64,000 nucleotides of DNA, taken from contig CAKTQE010000004.1 in assembly GCA_934593275.1 (NCBI GenBank), positions 20,374 to 84,373 of the forward strand. Reading direction: 5' to 3'. The position numbers were made by a program, and so were the translations under genes. Position 1 is the stretch's first letter. Each line of letters opens with the position of its first letter. Below, piece by piece: positions 1 to 7,644 of this stretch. The DNA comes from an uncultured Oscillospiraceae bacterium (GTDB lineage: Bacteria; Bacillota; Clostridia; Oscillospirales; Oscillospiraceae). Under the pieces are notes generated by a model. It saw only the letters and a program-made list of their open reading frames with translations. It was not told where the DNA came from and made no database searches.

Positions 1-1191
1 TCCGGCGCCATTATGGCGGCGGACAATGTTTTGGCCCTGTTCCTGCTGCCTCTGTTCGGCGGACTCTCCGACAAGTGCAAAAGCCCCCTGGGCCGCCGCA
101 GACCCTTTATCCTTTTTGGCACTTTGACCGCCATCGTTCTGATGCTGATGCTGCCGTTGCTTGCTGACAGCTACCACGCCGCCCCCAAGACCGGTACCCT
201 GGCCCTGTTTATCTGCGCCCTGGGACTGCTGCTCATTGCCATGGGTACATACCGCAGCCCCGCCGTGGCATTGATGCCGGACATCACCCCCAAGCCCCTG
301 CGCTCCAAGGCCAACGCCATTATCAACCTGATGGGTGCCATCGGCGGCATTTGCTATCTGCTGGTGACCACGTTCCTGTACCGGGTCAAGTCTGACAGCT
401 ACGTCAGCTTCTTCCCCCTGTTTGCCATTGTGGCCGGAATCATGGCCGCGGCCCTGGCGGTGATCATGTTCCTGGTCAACGAGCCGGTGCTGGTAAAGCG
501 CCAGCAGGAGTATGAAAAGAAGCACCCGGAAGACGACCTTTCCCAGCACACCGAGTCCGGCGAGACCCTGCCCGCCGATGTGAAGCGGAGCCTGACTTTC
601 CTGCTGATTTCCATCAGCCTGTGGTTCGTAGGCTATAACGGCATTACCACCTGGTTCTCCGTCTACGCCGAAAACGTCTGGGGCATGAGCCTGGGCCAGG
701 CCAATACGTGCCTGACCATCGCCACCGGCGGTGCCATCCTCAGCTATATTCCCATCGGCGCGCTGGCCAGCAAAATTGGCCGGAGAAAGACCATCCGCAT
801 GGGTACCCTGCTGCTCTCCGGCAGCTTCCTGGGCGGGTATCTGCTGACCGTTGCCATCCACGGTTTCAGCCCCGTTCTCTACGTGCTGTTCCTGCTGGTG
901 GGCCTTGCCTGGGCGGCCATCAACGTCAACAGCCTGCCCATGGTGGTGGAAATGTGCAAAGGCAGCGAGGTTGGCAAGTTTACAGGCCTGTACTACACTT
1001 TCTCCATGTCCGCCCAGATCGTGACCCCCATTGTGGCCGGTTGGCTCCTGCGCAACGTCAGCTACCACACCCTGTTCCCCTATGCCTCTATCTTTGTGTT
1101 CGCCTCTTTCCTGACCATGGGCCTTGTCCGCCACGGTGACAACCGGGTGGCCATGCGCCGGGGATTGGAAGCCTACGACGTAGAGGATTGA
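1..1191 (+). CDS. MFS/GPH-like sugar transporter, 5' partial
   Basis: The reading frame is open from the first base, so the N-terminus lies outside the window; the ATG at 13 is probably internal. The visible 396 codons hold about eleven hydrophobic segments with a long hydrophilic central loop (about residues 165-195), the usual two-bundle MFS shape. The motif GGLSDKCKSPLGRRRPFI in an early cytoplasmic loop matches the G-x-L-S-D-(x)n-GRRRP signature of the SLC45/GPH sugar:cation symporters. A second R-K-rich loop (KIGRRKT, near codon 257) is the equivalent in the C-terminal bundle. A sugar or glycoside substrate is inferred from family only. It lies 52 bp before a phosphodiesterase gene on the same strand, with only a weak GCAGC/GCTGC hairpin (1205-1218) between them, so co-transcription is possible. 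Confidence 0.85.
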   Translation, partial: SGAIMAADNVLALFLLPLFGGLSDKCKSPLGRRRPFILFGTLTAIVLMLMLPLLADSYHAAPKTGTLALFICALGLLLIAMGTYRSPAVALMPDITPKPLRSKANAIINLMGAIGGICYLLVTTFLYRVKSDSYVSFFPLFAIVAGIMAAALAVIMFLVNEPVLVKRQQEYEKKHPEDDLSQHTESGETLPADVKRSLTFLLISISLWFVGYNGITTWFSVYAENVWGMSLGQANTCLTIATGGAILSYIPIGALASKIGRRKTIRMGTLLLSGSFLGGYLLTVAIHGFSPVLYVLFLLVGLAWAAINVNSLPMVVEMCKGSEVGKFTGLYYTFSMSAQIVTPIVAGWLLRNVSYHTLFPYASIFVFASFLTMGLVRHGDNRVAMRRGLEAYDVED

Positions 1192-1243
1192 AATTTGTTA
1201 TTCCGCAGCAACCGCTGCTAATTAAAAAAGGAAGCGATAAACA

Positions 1244-2065
1244 ATGTTGGTTCTGATTCTAATCGTTCTTATCTGTATGCTGCTCCACGTGCTTTGCCTG
1301 CGGGGCCGGGGAAATCACCCCGGTATGGCGGCCTTTCGGGGGAAATACTATGCCCACCGGGGCCTCCACGATGAAACCAAGCCGGAAAACAGCATGGCCG
1401 CCTTTGCCGCCGCTCTGGAAAAGGGCTACGGCATCGAATTTGACCTGCATCTCCTAAAGGACGGCACCCTGGCCGTCATGCACGACTCAGATTTAAAGCG
1501 CACCACCGGCCAGGAGGGTACCATGGAGGACCTGACAGCCCGGGACCTGACAAACTACCATTTGGGCGGCACCGACCAGGTGATCCCCACATTCCGGCAG
1601 GTGCTGGATTTATTCCAGGGCGAAGCCCCTCTGATCATCGAGCTGAAAACCAAGGACGGCAACGCCGATGCCCTGACGGAAGCCACCGTAGAAATGCTCA
1701 AGGACTACCAGGGACCTTACTGCCTGGAATCCTTTGACCCCCGGTGCATCCGGTATCTTAAAAAGCACCACCCCCAGCTGATCCGGGGCCAGCTTTCCGA
1801 GAATTCCGTGAAGCGGGACAAAGACCACGCCTGGCCCGTCCGGTTCCTGTTCAGCTACTACTTAGAAAACTTCCTCACGGTCCCGGACTTTATCGCCTAC
1901 CGGTTTGAGGACCGGGAGACCGTCAGCAATGCCATCTGCCGCAAGCTCTGGGGTATGGAGGGTGTTAGCTGGACCATCCGCAGCCCGGAGGACTTTAAAA
2001 CCGCCGTACAAGAGGGGTGGCTGCCCATTTTCGAGGGCTTTGACCCCTATGCCCTGGGACTGTAA
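1244..2065 (+). CDS. membrane-anchored glycerophosphodiester phosphodiesterase
   Basis: 273 residues of the GDPD TIM-barrel family, which hydrolyses glycerophosphodiesters to glycerol-3-phosphate and an alcohol. Residues 1-19 form a hydrophobic N-terminal anchor, so the enzyme probably faces the outside of the membrane. Hallmarks visible: AHRG (37-40) with the catalytic His38-Arg39, the PENS motif (47-50), EFD at 65-67 (metal-binding Glu/Asp), and H80-D81 in the second His motif; Glu and Lys of IELKTK follow. Length fits the family. An AAGGA motif about 10 bp upstream supports the ATG at 1244. Lipid-headgroup or teichoic-acid fragment recycling is the family role; the exact substrate is not readable here. 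Confidence 0.92.
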   Translation: MLVLILIVLICMLLHVLCLRGRGNHPGMAAFRGKYYAHRGLHDETKPENSMAAFAAALEKGYGIEFDLHLLKDGTLAVMHDSDLKRTTGQEGTMEDLTARDLTNYHLGGTDQVIPTFRQVLDLFQGEAPLIIELKTKDGNADALTEATVEMLKDYQGPYCLESFDPRCIRYLKKHHPQLIRGQLSENSVKRDKDHAWPVRFLFSYYLENFLTVPDFIAYRFEDRETVSNAICRKLWGMEGVSWTIRSPEDFKTAVQEGWLPIFEGFDPYALGL

Positions 2066-2232
2066 GACAGCTTATTCACATTTTCGTAGAATTTTGTTTT
2101 CAATTCCGCTATTTGCTGTTCAAATCCCTCCGGTATCTTAATAACAGAAAGGTTGCGGAAGCCGTGAGCCGCTCCCTTTCATTTCCGTAGATCCTCTTTT
2201 CTACCTCTCTTCTTTCTATTCCTTTTGCAAAG

Positions 2233-2270
2233 AAAACCCCTGCTGAAAGCCACAGCGGGGGTTTTCGTCT
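2233..2270. terminator. rho-independent terminator, possibly bidirectional
   Basis: A 13-bp stem, AAAACCCCTGCTG (2233-2245) with CAGCGGGGGTTTT (2253-2265), one G-T wobble and a 7-nt loop. The arms begin with A and end with T runs, so it can work in both directions. It lies between the convergent GDPD (+) and lipoprotein (-) genes. The rest of the 2066-2375 gap shows no gene. Confidence 0.75.
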
Positions 2271-2345
2271 GTCTTTAGGCGGCACATGGCGTTCAGGCCG
2301 CCCAGCTTGTGGAAATAGTCCTTTAGGGATTTTTAGACAGTCCAA

Positions 2346-2368
2346 GCGGCGGCCCTGAGGGCCGCCGC
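2346..2368 (-). terminator. GC-rich hairpin after the lipoprotein gene
   Basis: A perfect 10-bp stem GCGGCGGCCC / GGGCCGCCGC with a 3-nt loop, 7 bp past the stop of the minus-strand lipoprotein gene. There is no clear T tract, so it may protect the 3' end while the hairpin at 2233-2265 ends transcription. Confidence 0.5.
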
Positions 2369-2375
2369 TGGTGGT

Positions 2376-4064
2376 TTACTTGGTGTATTCCAGGTAATCT
2401 TCTCCGGAAATATGGTTGCCGTCAAAGGTCAGGTCGGTGCAGCCGGAGACACTGTAGATGTAGCCGCCGTATTCCTCTCCCAGGTCCCGGAAGGTGTTGT
2501 TCGTCATGTCCACTTTCTGGCACTGGTTCAGGGAAATGCCGCCGTAGGAGCATTCGTAGATCTCATTGCCGGTGAGGGCCATGTTTACGCACTGGTAGCC
2601 CTGGATGCCGATGGTGCCGCAGCCAAAGAGTCCGGTGTTTTCCACCGTTACGTTGGTGCAGCGCTGCAGGTCCAGCACGCCGCCGGCGCAGTACCCCGGC
2701 TCTTTGGTGTGGCCCAGGGTCAGGTCCTTCAGGGTGAGGTTGGTGCAGCCCTCAAAGCACAGCACCTGGGCGTATCTTGGTACGGCACTGATGACGTTGG
2801 CACCCTTGCCGTCCTTGCCACGGATGGTCAGGTTGTCCAGGTTCCGGATGTTCAGCTGGGGGCCGTCAAAGGGGTCGGACCAGTCGTAGTTTTCGCCGCC
2901 GGTCATGTCCTTGTAGCCGGTGGCAGTGCTGAGGTCCAGCATGGGGGCATCAATGATGATCTCCCGGTTGGAACCCAGGGCCGCCAAAAATTCATCCACG
3001 GTGGTGACGGTGACGGTTTCCTGCTCCGCGGTGGAAACGGTGGTCTCCTGCCGCAGCTGGCCAAAAGCCTTTACCATATCTTCCTCGGTGAGCTCTTTTC
3101 CGGTGGCGGCATCGGAGAAGATGGAGAGGTCATCCGCCTGGAGCCAGTTCCAGCCCCGGTTTCCCTGGCCGGTGCAGCCGTCCAGAACCACCTGGCTGCT
3201 TTCTAAGTTCGACATGACCTGGAATCCCACATCATCCATTTGGTTGTTTTCAAAGCTGCACCGGGTAAAGGTGGCACTCTGGCCCAGTGTGAACAAATCG
3301 TAAGTATTGTTGTCTTTAATGGTTGTATCGGTGAGCGTCAGATCGGAGCCGGTCCAGGCCTCCACAACGGCGCTGCCCATCATTTCCGAGCCAATATTCC
3401 GGAGGGTGCAGCCCTTGATCTGGCAGCCCTCCACAAAGTTCAGGTTCAGGCCATAGGCAGAGCATTCATAGATGTCGCAGCCCTCCAGGGTCAGGTTGGT
3501 GCTGCAGTCGGCCCTCACGCCGGTGGCACCGCAGCCAAAGAGGCCCAGGTCTTTCATGGTGACGTTGCTGCTGTTTCCCAGGTTGATGACGTTTCCCTCG
3601 CAAGGCTCCGCTCCGGGGACGTGACCGGCGGTAAAGCCCTCCAAGGTCACGTTTTCGCAGTTTTCAAAGGTCAGCACCGTGGCGGCTCTGGGGTTACTCT
3701 CCAGGGTGGTTTTTCCCTGGCCCGCACCACGGATGGTCACGTTGCTGACGTTGGAGATCACCAATTCGTAGCCCTCATACACGCTTTCCCAGCGGCAGAA
3801 AGAGTTGCCGGTCTGCAAATCGCCGTTGTCCGGCTCCAAGAGGATGGTGCCCTCCCCCAGCTCCACCGTGGCACCGGGGACGATGGCCCGGGCAAAGGCA
3901 TTGGCGGAGAGGGTGTTTGCGGTGCTTTCCGTGCCGTCCGTAAGGCTGGCAACGGGGTGTTCATCCGGAATGGTCTCCGGGGTGTTGGGCCCGGCACAGC
4001 CCGCCAGCAGGGCCGCCGTCAGACAGGCACCGGCAAGGGTGTAAAAGAATCTTTTTTTCATCAT
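2376..4064 (-). CDS. lipoprotein with two right-handed beta-helix modules
   Basis: 562 residues from the ATG at 4064, chosen because GGAGG (4072-4076) sits 7 bp upstream; the in-frame ATG at 4079 lies upstream of that site. Residues 1-23 are a lipoprotein signal peptide ending in the lipobox LLAGC, so the mature protein should be lipid-anchored outside the cell. Two parallel beta-helix modules follow (about 50-300 and 320-562). Each has a header W-x(3-5)-(D/E)G-x-(E/Q)-L-x-I, then T-(V/L)-x-F-E-(N/G)-C, then GH-x(6)-C-x-G-(N/G)-V, then LFGCG. The second module opens with TVDEFLAALGSNREI, close to both modules of the M56 sensor upstream (TVDDLLAAIAPN, NVEDFLGAIGPN). Such folds often bind or cleave polysaccharide, but I see no lyase catalytic set and infer only a surface-ligand role linked to the sensor. 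Confidence 0.85.
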   Translation of the reverse strand: MMKKRFFYTLAGACLTAALLAGCAGPNTPETIPDEHPVASLTDGTESTANTLSANAFARAIVPGATVELGEGTILLEPDNGDLQTGNSFCRWESVYEGYELVISNVSNVTIRGAGQGKTTLESNPRAATVLTFENCENVTLEGFTAGHVPGAEPCEGNVINLGNSSNVTMKDLGLFGCGATGVRADCSTNLTLEGCDIYECSAYGLNLNFVEGCQIKGCTLRNIGSEMMGSAVVEAWTGSDLTLTDTTIKDNNTYDLFTLGQSATFTRCSFENNQMDDVGFQVMSNLESSQVVLDGCTGQGNRGWNWLQADDLSIFSDAATGKELTEEDMVKAFGQLRQETTVSTAEQETVTVTTVDEFLAALGSNREIIIDAPMLDLSTATGYKDMTGGENYDWSDPFDGPQLNIRNLDNLTIRGKDGKGANVISAVPRYAQVLCFEGCTNLTLKDLTLGHTKEPGYCAGGVLDLQRCTNVTVENTGLFGCGTIGIQGYQCVNMALTGNEIYECSYGGISLNQCQKVDMTNNTFRDLGEEYGGYIYSVSGCTDLTFDGNHISGEDYLEYTK

Positions 4065-4066
4065 GT

Positions 4067-4219
4067 TTACGCCTCCCATTGATTACTTTCGCAGATTTGT
4101 TCTCTGGTAAAAACAGGTAACTCCCGGGCATCCGTGCGTTGGAGGGGTACTGCGCAGAACGCAAGCAGCAAAGACAGAATGCTGCCGCCCACAACCAATT
4201 TTTGTAAGAAACGATTCAT
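4067..4219 (-). CDS. 50-residue exported peptide coupled to the lipoprotein gene
   Basis: An ATG at 4219 preceded by an AAGGAAAGGGG purine tract (about 10 bp spacing) opens a 50-codon frame starting MNRFLQKLVVGGSILSLLLA. The first 30 residues form a basic start plus a hydrophobic core, a signal peptide or membrane anchor; the tail of about 20 residues is polar. The TAA at 4067-4069 lies 2 bp before the lipoprotein ATG (4064), and that gene's GGAGG is inside the last codons of this one, so translation is coupled. It sits 36 bp downstream of a strong promoter. No family is recognised. It could be a real small secreted peptide or a leader ORF that sets lipoprotein translation. Confidence 0.55.
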   Translation of the reverse strand: MNRFLQKLVVGGSILSLLLAFCAVPLQRTDARELPVFTREQICESNQWEA

Positions 4220-4255
4220 TGCTTTGATCCCCTTTCCTTTTATTTCCTTGAGCTT

Positions 4256-4284
4256 ATTATACCAAACCGTTTCCGGTTTGTCAC
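4256..4284 (-). promoter_or_regulatory. promoter of the small peptide-lipoprotein operon
   Basis: On the minus strand: -35 GTGACA (4279-4284), 17-bp spacer, -10 TATAAT (4256-4261). It lies in the gap after the M56 gene, so the lipoprotein operon can be transcribed independently of blaI-M56. No TACANNTGTA BlaI-type site is present here. Confidence 0.8.
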
Positions 4285-4306
4285 TTCCCTTAACCGTTTA
4301 TTAAGG
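4264..4306. promoter_or_regulatory. candidate operator: palindrome in the promoter spacer plus an upstream dyad
   Basis: A perfect palindrome AAACCG-tttc-CGGTTT (4264-4279) fills the -35/-10 spacer, and a second dyad CCTTAA-(7)-TTAAGG (4288-4306) lies just upstream of the -35. Both contain AACCGTTT (4265-4272 and 4292-4299), 27 bp apart. This is the pattern of a dimeric repressor or activator with two sites. The cognate regulator is not identifiable. Confidence 0.5.
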
Positions 4307-4331
4307 ATTTTTGTGGAAACTTATGGATTTT

Positions 4332-7091
4332 TTAAGAATTATTCATGACTTTCAGCTGTTGCTCCGTGATTGGTTGGCCGGTGCTGTCCAGGAAAGGCTG
4401 GTCCGTTTCGTAATAGCCCAGTTCCACAGTGTCCCGGAAGGTGCAGCCCGTCAGCACGGGGCTTTCGCCCTGGATGGAGGCCAGGTGGGTATAGGTGTTT
4501 CCGGAGAAGGCTGTGTTTTGGAGGGTTACTGCCCGGCAGGTTTCGGCTTTCAGCATGAGCAATGCGGTGCAGTCCTCCACCTGTAAATCCGTCAGACTGA
4601 TCTCCTGGCAGCCCACCAGGTCAAACAGCGGGGAATACAGGGAGCCTCCCGCATTGCCGATTTTCCGGAAGCGGTTGTCTTTCACGGTAAACCGGGCGCA
4701 CATCCGCAGATACAGCCCGCCCTCGGCGCAGTCGTGGATGGTGCTGTTCTGAACCGTCACGTCCCGGGTCTCGATGGCAACAATGCCGGTGGTGCCGCAG
4801 CCGTAGAGGTCACAGCTGTCCACGCTTCCGTTGCTGCACCCATCCATTCGGATGACGTTTCCGGAACAACTGCCCTGTTCCGGGGTATGTCCCAGGGTCA
4901 GGCCCTGGACCTGGAAATCCCGGCAGTTTTCAAAATGCAAGACGTTGGCGTATCTGGGCTGGGTCACGACCTCCACATCCCCCTGGCCAACGAGCCGCAC
5001 CCCATCCGCCTGAATGGTCAGCTCCCAGCCGTCATAGGCTTCCGACCACCGGTAGGAACCGCTCAGGTTCGGTTCGCCGTAAGTCGCCGCATAAGTCAGG
5101 TCATAGGTACCCGGCTCTAAGTAAACGGTGGTGTTGGGGGCAATGGCCGCCAACAGGTCATCAACAGTGGATACCGTCACCTCCTGAGGCTCCACCGGCT
5201 CTTGGGGCTGTTCCGGTTCCGGTTCCGGCTCCGGGGTGGTTTCCACCGGAAGGGGTTCGGAATTGCCCGCCGCTTCCCACCGGGAGGTGGAAATGTCCCG
5301 GAAATTGCAGCCCTCGATTTGGGTTTCCTGCTTGGTTTGCAGCATCTCCTGCTCAAAGCTGCAATTCTGCACGGTGTTATAGGCAAAAACCAGCTTGCCC
5401 TCTCCATCGGCGGTTTCCAGCAGCCGGGAGGCCACACTGTTTTCAATCAGGCAGTTTTGCACCGTGGCCCCGGTGCAGCCTTTCAGCTCCACCAAAGGCC
5501 CCAGGCAGTTCATATCGTAAATATGACAGTTGTCCACCAGTACATCCGAAGAATTGTACATGGTCAGGGCATTGTAGGTGCAGTCGTATAAATCGCTACT
5601 GTGCACGGTCAGGTTTTTGCTGCCCTGGGCGATGACGGCCACGGTGCCGCAGCCGAAAAGATAGAGGCTGCCGCCGTCTACCTGTCGGCAGTTTTCAAAA
5701 TGCAGCACGCCCCCGCTGCAGTCCCCTTTCTGGGGGCTGTGGCCCACGGTCAGGTCCTGGAGCCACAGATTGGAGCTGTTGCGGAAATACAGGACGTTTG
5801 CATATCTGGGAGCGGCCAAAACCTGGGTTTTCTTCCCGACTTCTCCCCGGATGGAGAGATTCTGGACATTGTGGATCACCAGCTGATAGCCGTCAAACAC
5901 CGGTTCCCAGCTGTAATAGGGGCTTTTGGTGGGCTGGCCGTAGTCCCGGGCGTCTAAGAGGTTATACTCGCCGGACCGGAGCCGCACATCCCGGTTGGGT
6001 CCGATGGCCCCCAGAAAATCCTCCACATTGGAAACCGTCACCGTCTTTACAAGGTCCATGTTCGGCTGTCCCAGGTAATTGGCCTGGGGGAACCGCACCT
6101 GTTCCGGACCCAGCAGCAGCCCCAGGACCGTCAAAACCACCGCCGCACCCAGGCCCAAAAGGACACCCAGCTTGGTATTCCGGTAGCCCATAATGGCCAG
6201 CAGCCGCCGCTTGAGATCCCGCTTCTCCGTGGAAAAAGTGGTGGCCCCGGCGGCAGCGGGCAGAGGATTGGCCGCTGCCATGGCAATGAGGGTCTCTCCG
6301 TAGGTCTGCTTCTCCACAGGAGTCATGTGCCGGATGACCCACTCGTCACAGCTCAGCTCACAGGCCCGGCCCAACTCCCGGCGAATCACATAGGTCAGGG
6401 GGTTAAACCACTGAATGGAGAACACCGTCACGGAAAACCACTTGTAAATAATGTCGTTCCGGCGAAAATGTACCAGTTCGTGGAGGAGAATGTTTTGAAG
6501 CATTTCCTCGCTGTAGCTGCCCTCCGGCAGCAATATTTTAGGCTGCACCATCCCCACCAGCATGGGCGATTCCAGATTTTTGGCCAGCAGCAGCCGGGGC
6601 TTTTGCCACAGGCCCTGAAACTGCCCGGCATTCTCCCACAGCAGTTCCTTTGTCACACTGCGCCGCGCCCGCACTACAAATCTCCAGTAGCTCAGCAGAT
6701 ACCAGCCAAAGGAGCCGATGGCCCCCGTCGCCCAGAACAGGGGCAGCAGCTTTTGAAGGGAGAGCCGCTGCACCTCTTTCTCAGCGGAATCGGTGGGGGT
6801 GGCATCCTGTTTCACAAAAGCTTCCTGCACAGCTTCCGTTTCCAGGGGGTAGGTTTCCCGTGGGGCCGTTGGCTCCGTAACGGTGGCCGTTTCCGGGGCG
6901 GGTGTCTGCCGGGGGGCCGTGGGCATGGCCCCCGGCAGGGGTACCAGAAACCGCAGCAGCACCACCAGCCAGGCATAATAATAAAAGGTGTTGGAAAGCT
7001 TTTTAAACACCAGCTTCTTTCCCAAAAGCAGCAGCAGTGCCAGCACCGAGCCGCCCAGGGTCAAAGACAAAAATAGATTCCAAATATTCAT
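4332..7091 (-). CDS. BlaR1-like M56 metalloprotease with a C-terminal double beta-helix sensor
   Basis: 919 residues. The N-terminal 330 are a BlaR1/MecR1-type module: hydrophobic spans near 7-27, 37-53, 115-140 and 308-328, and the zinc protease motif HELVH at 204-208 with the third ligand region CELSCDE (244-250). In BlaR1 an external penicillin-binding domain follows the last span; here it is absent. Instead two beta-helix modules (about 350-620 and 650-910) are joined by a linker rich in Pro and Glu. They share LFGCGT/LYGCGT, GHSPQKGDC and GHTPEQGSC motifs with the neighbouring lipoprotein. The ATG at 7091 overlaps the blaI stop (ATGA) behind GGAGG. By analogy with BlaR1-BlaI, ligand binding outside would activate cytoplasmic proteolysis and lift BlaI repression; the ligand is unknown and need not be a beta-lactam. 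Confidence 0.9.
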   Translation of the reverse strand: MNIWNLFLSLTLGGSVLALLLLLGKKLVFKKLSNTFYYYAWLVVLLRFLVPLPGAMPTAPRQTPAPETATVTEPTAPRETYPLETEAVQEAFVKQDATPTDSAEKEVQRLSLQKLLPLFWATGAIGSFGWYLLSYWRFVVRARRSVTKELLWENAGQFQGLWQKPRLLLAKNLESPMLVGMVQPKILLPEGSYSEEMLQNILLHELVHFRRNDIIYKWFSVTVFSIQWFNPLTYVIRRELGRACELSCDEWVIRHMTPVEKQTYGETLIAMAAANPLPAAAGATTFSTEKRDLKRRLLAIMGYRNTKLGVLLGLGAAVVLTVLGLLLGPEQVRFPQANYLGQPNMDLVKTVTVSNVEDFLGAIGPNRDVRLRSGEYNLLDARDYGQPTKSPYYSWEPVFDGYQLVIHNVQNLSIRGEVGKKTQVLAAPRYANVLYFRNSSNLWLQDLTVGHSPQKGDCSGGVLHFENCRQVDGGSLYLFGCGTVAVIAQGSKNLTVHSSDLYDCTYNALTMYNSSDVLVDNCHIYDMNCLGPLVELKGCTGATVQNCLIENSVASRLLETADGEGKLVFAYNTVQNCSFEQEMLQTKQETQIEGCNFRDISTSRWEAAGNSEPLPVETTPEPEPEPEQPQEPVEPQEVTVSTVDDLLAAIAPNTTVYLEPGTYDLTYAATYGEPNLSGSYRWSEAYDGWELTIQADGVRLVGQGDVEVVTQPRYANVLHFENCRDFQVQGLTLGHTPEQGSCSGNVIRMDGCSNGSVDSCDLYGCGTTGIVAIETRDVTVQNSTIHDCAEGGLYLRMCARFTVKDNRFRKIGNAGGSLYSPLFDLVGCQEISLTDLQVEDCTALLMLKAETCRAVTLQNTAFSGNTYTHLASIQGESPVLTGCTFRDTVELGYYETDQPFLDSTGQPITEQQLKVMNNS

Positions 7092-7462
7092 CGGTCATCC
7101 TCCACATGAAACAGGTCCCGCAGTTCCTCTATGTCCTGCTCCGTCAGGTCCTTGGAGCCGATGAGAGAGGCAACCAAAGCCTTGGCACTGCCCCGGAACA
7201 GCCGGTTTACCAGGCTGTCCGCCGCGGAGGCCGTGTATTCTTCCCGCCCCAGGGTGGGGCTATAGAGGTAAACCCCCGCCTTGGACCTGGTAAGTGCGCC
7301 CTTTTCCGTCAGTCGGGCAATCAGGGTTTTAATGGTGGTGGCCTCCCAGCCGGTACCCTGTAGGCCCTGGCGAATTTCCGCCACGCTTAAGGGCCGCCCG
7401 GCCTCCCACAGAAGGTTCATGATCTCGTATTCAGAATCCGTGATTTTCGGATGTTGTGCCAC
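7088..7462 (-). CDS. BlaI/MecI/CopY-family repressor
   Basis: 124 residues from the GTG at 7462, which sits 6 bp behind AAGGAGGG (7469-7476); the in-frame ATG at 7468 touches that site and the ATG at 7501 lies before it. The winged-helix domain (about 5-75) carries the family pattern ITDSEYEIMNLLWE, then TTIKTLIARLTEKG in the recognition helix. The C-terminal 45 residues are a helical dimerisation tail. In this family the partner M56 protease triggers cleavage of the repressor. It is encoded with that protease (4-bp overlap) and should repress its own promoter at 7492-7520, which is flanked by a perfect TACANNTGTA operator. Confidence 0.93.
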   Translation of the reverse strand: MAQHPKITDSEYEIMNLLWEAGRPLSVAEIRQGLQGTGWEATTIKTLIARLTEKGALTRSKAGVYLYSPTLGREEYTASAADSLVNRLFRGSAKALVASLIGSKDLTEQDIEELRDLFHVEDDR

Positions 7463-7491
7463 AAGCATCCCTCCTTTTTCTTTATACTCTC

Positions 7492-7520
7492 TATATACCA
7501 CAAGAGACTACGGTTGTCAA
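7492..7520 (-). promoter_or_regulatory. blaI-M56 promoter
   Basis: Minus strand: -35 TTGACA (7515-7520), 17-bp spacer, -10 TATATA (7492-7497). An imperfect dyad at 7506-7518 (GAC..GTC ends) overlaps the -35 and spacer, a likely second repressor site. Confidence 0.85.
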
Positions 7521-7530
7521 CCCACTAAGA

Positions 7531-7542
7531 CTACATTTGTAG
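7531..7542. promoter_or_regulatory. BlaI/CopY-type operator
   Basis: CTACATTTGTAG is a perfect palindrome matching the known BlaI/MecI/CopY core TACANNTGTA. It lies 11 bp upstream of the blaI -35 box, in the gap shared with the divergent ROK kinase gene. Confidence 0.75.
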
Positions 7543-7603
7543 CTTCTTAATAAAATCTTTCAAATTCTTTTTGTAAGCTCTTTTCTTTTGAAATCAAATC
7601 CTG

Positions 7604-7609
7604 TATAAT
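7604..7609 (+). promoter_or_regulatory. -10 box of the ROK kinase promoter
   Basis: A consensus TATAAT 36 bp before the ROK kinase ATG. No good -35 is found at 16-18 bp (the region is T-rich), so the promoter may be weak or assisted. Confidence 0.5.
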
Positions 7610-7644
7610 AAAACCAACTCAGAAAACATTAGGAGGAATCCCTT

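Noticed and set aside
4332..7091. Calling the M56 protein a beta-lactam sensor
   Set aside because: The penicillin-binding domain is absent; only the protease half matches BlaR1.
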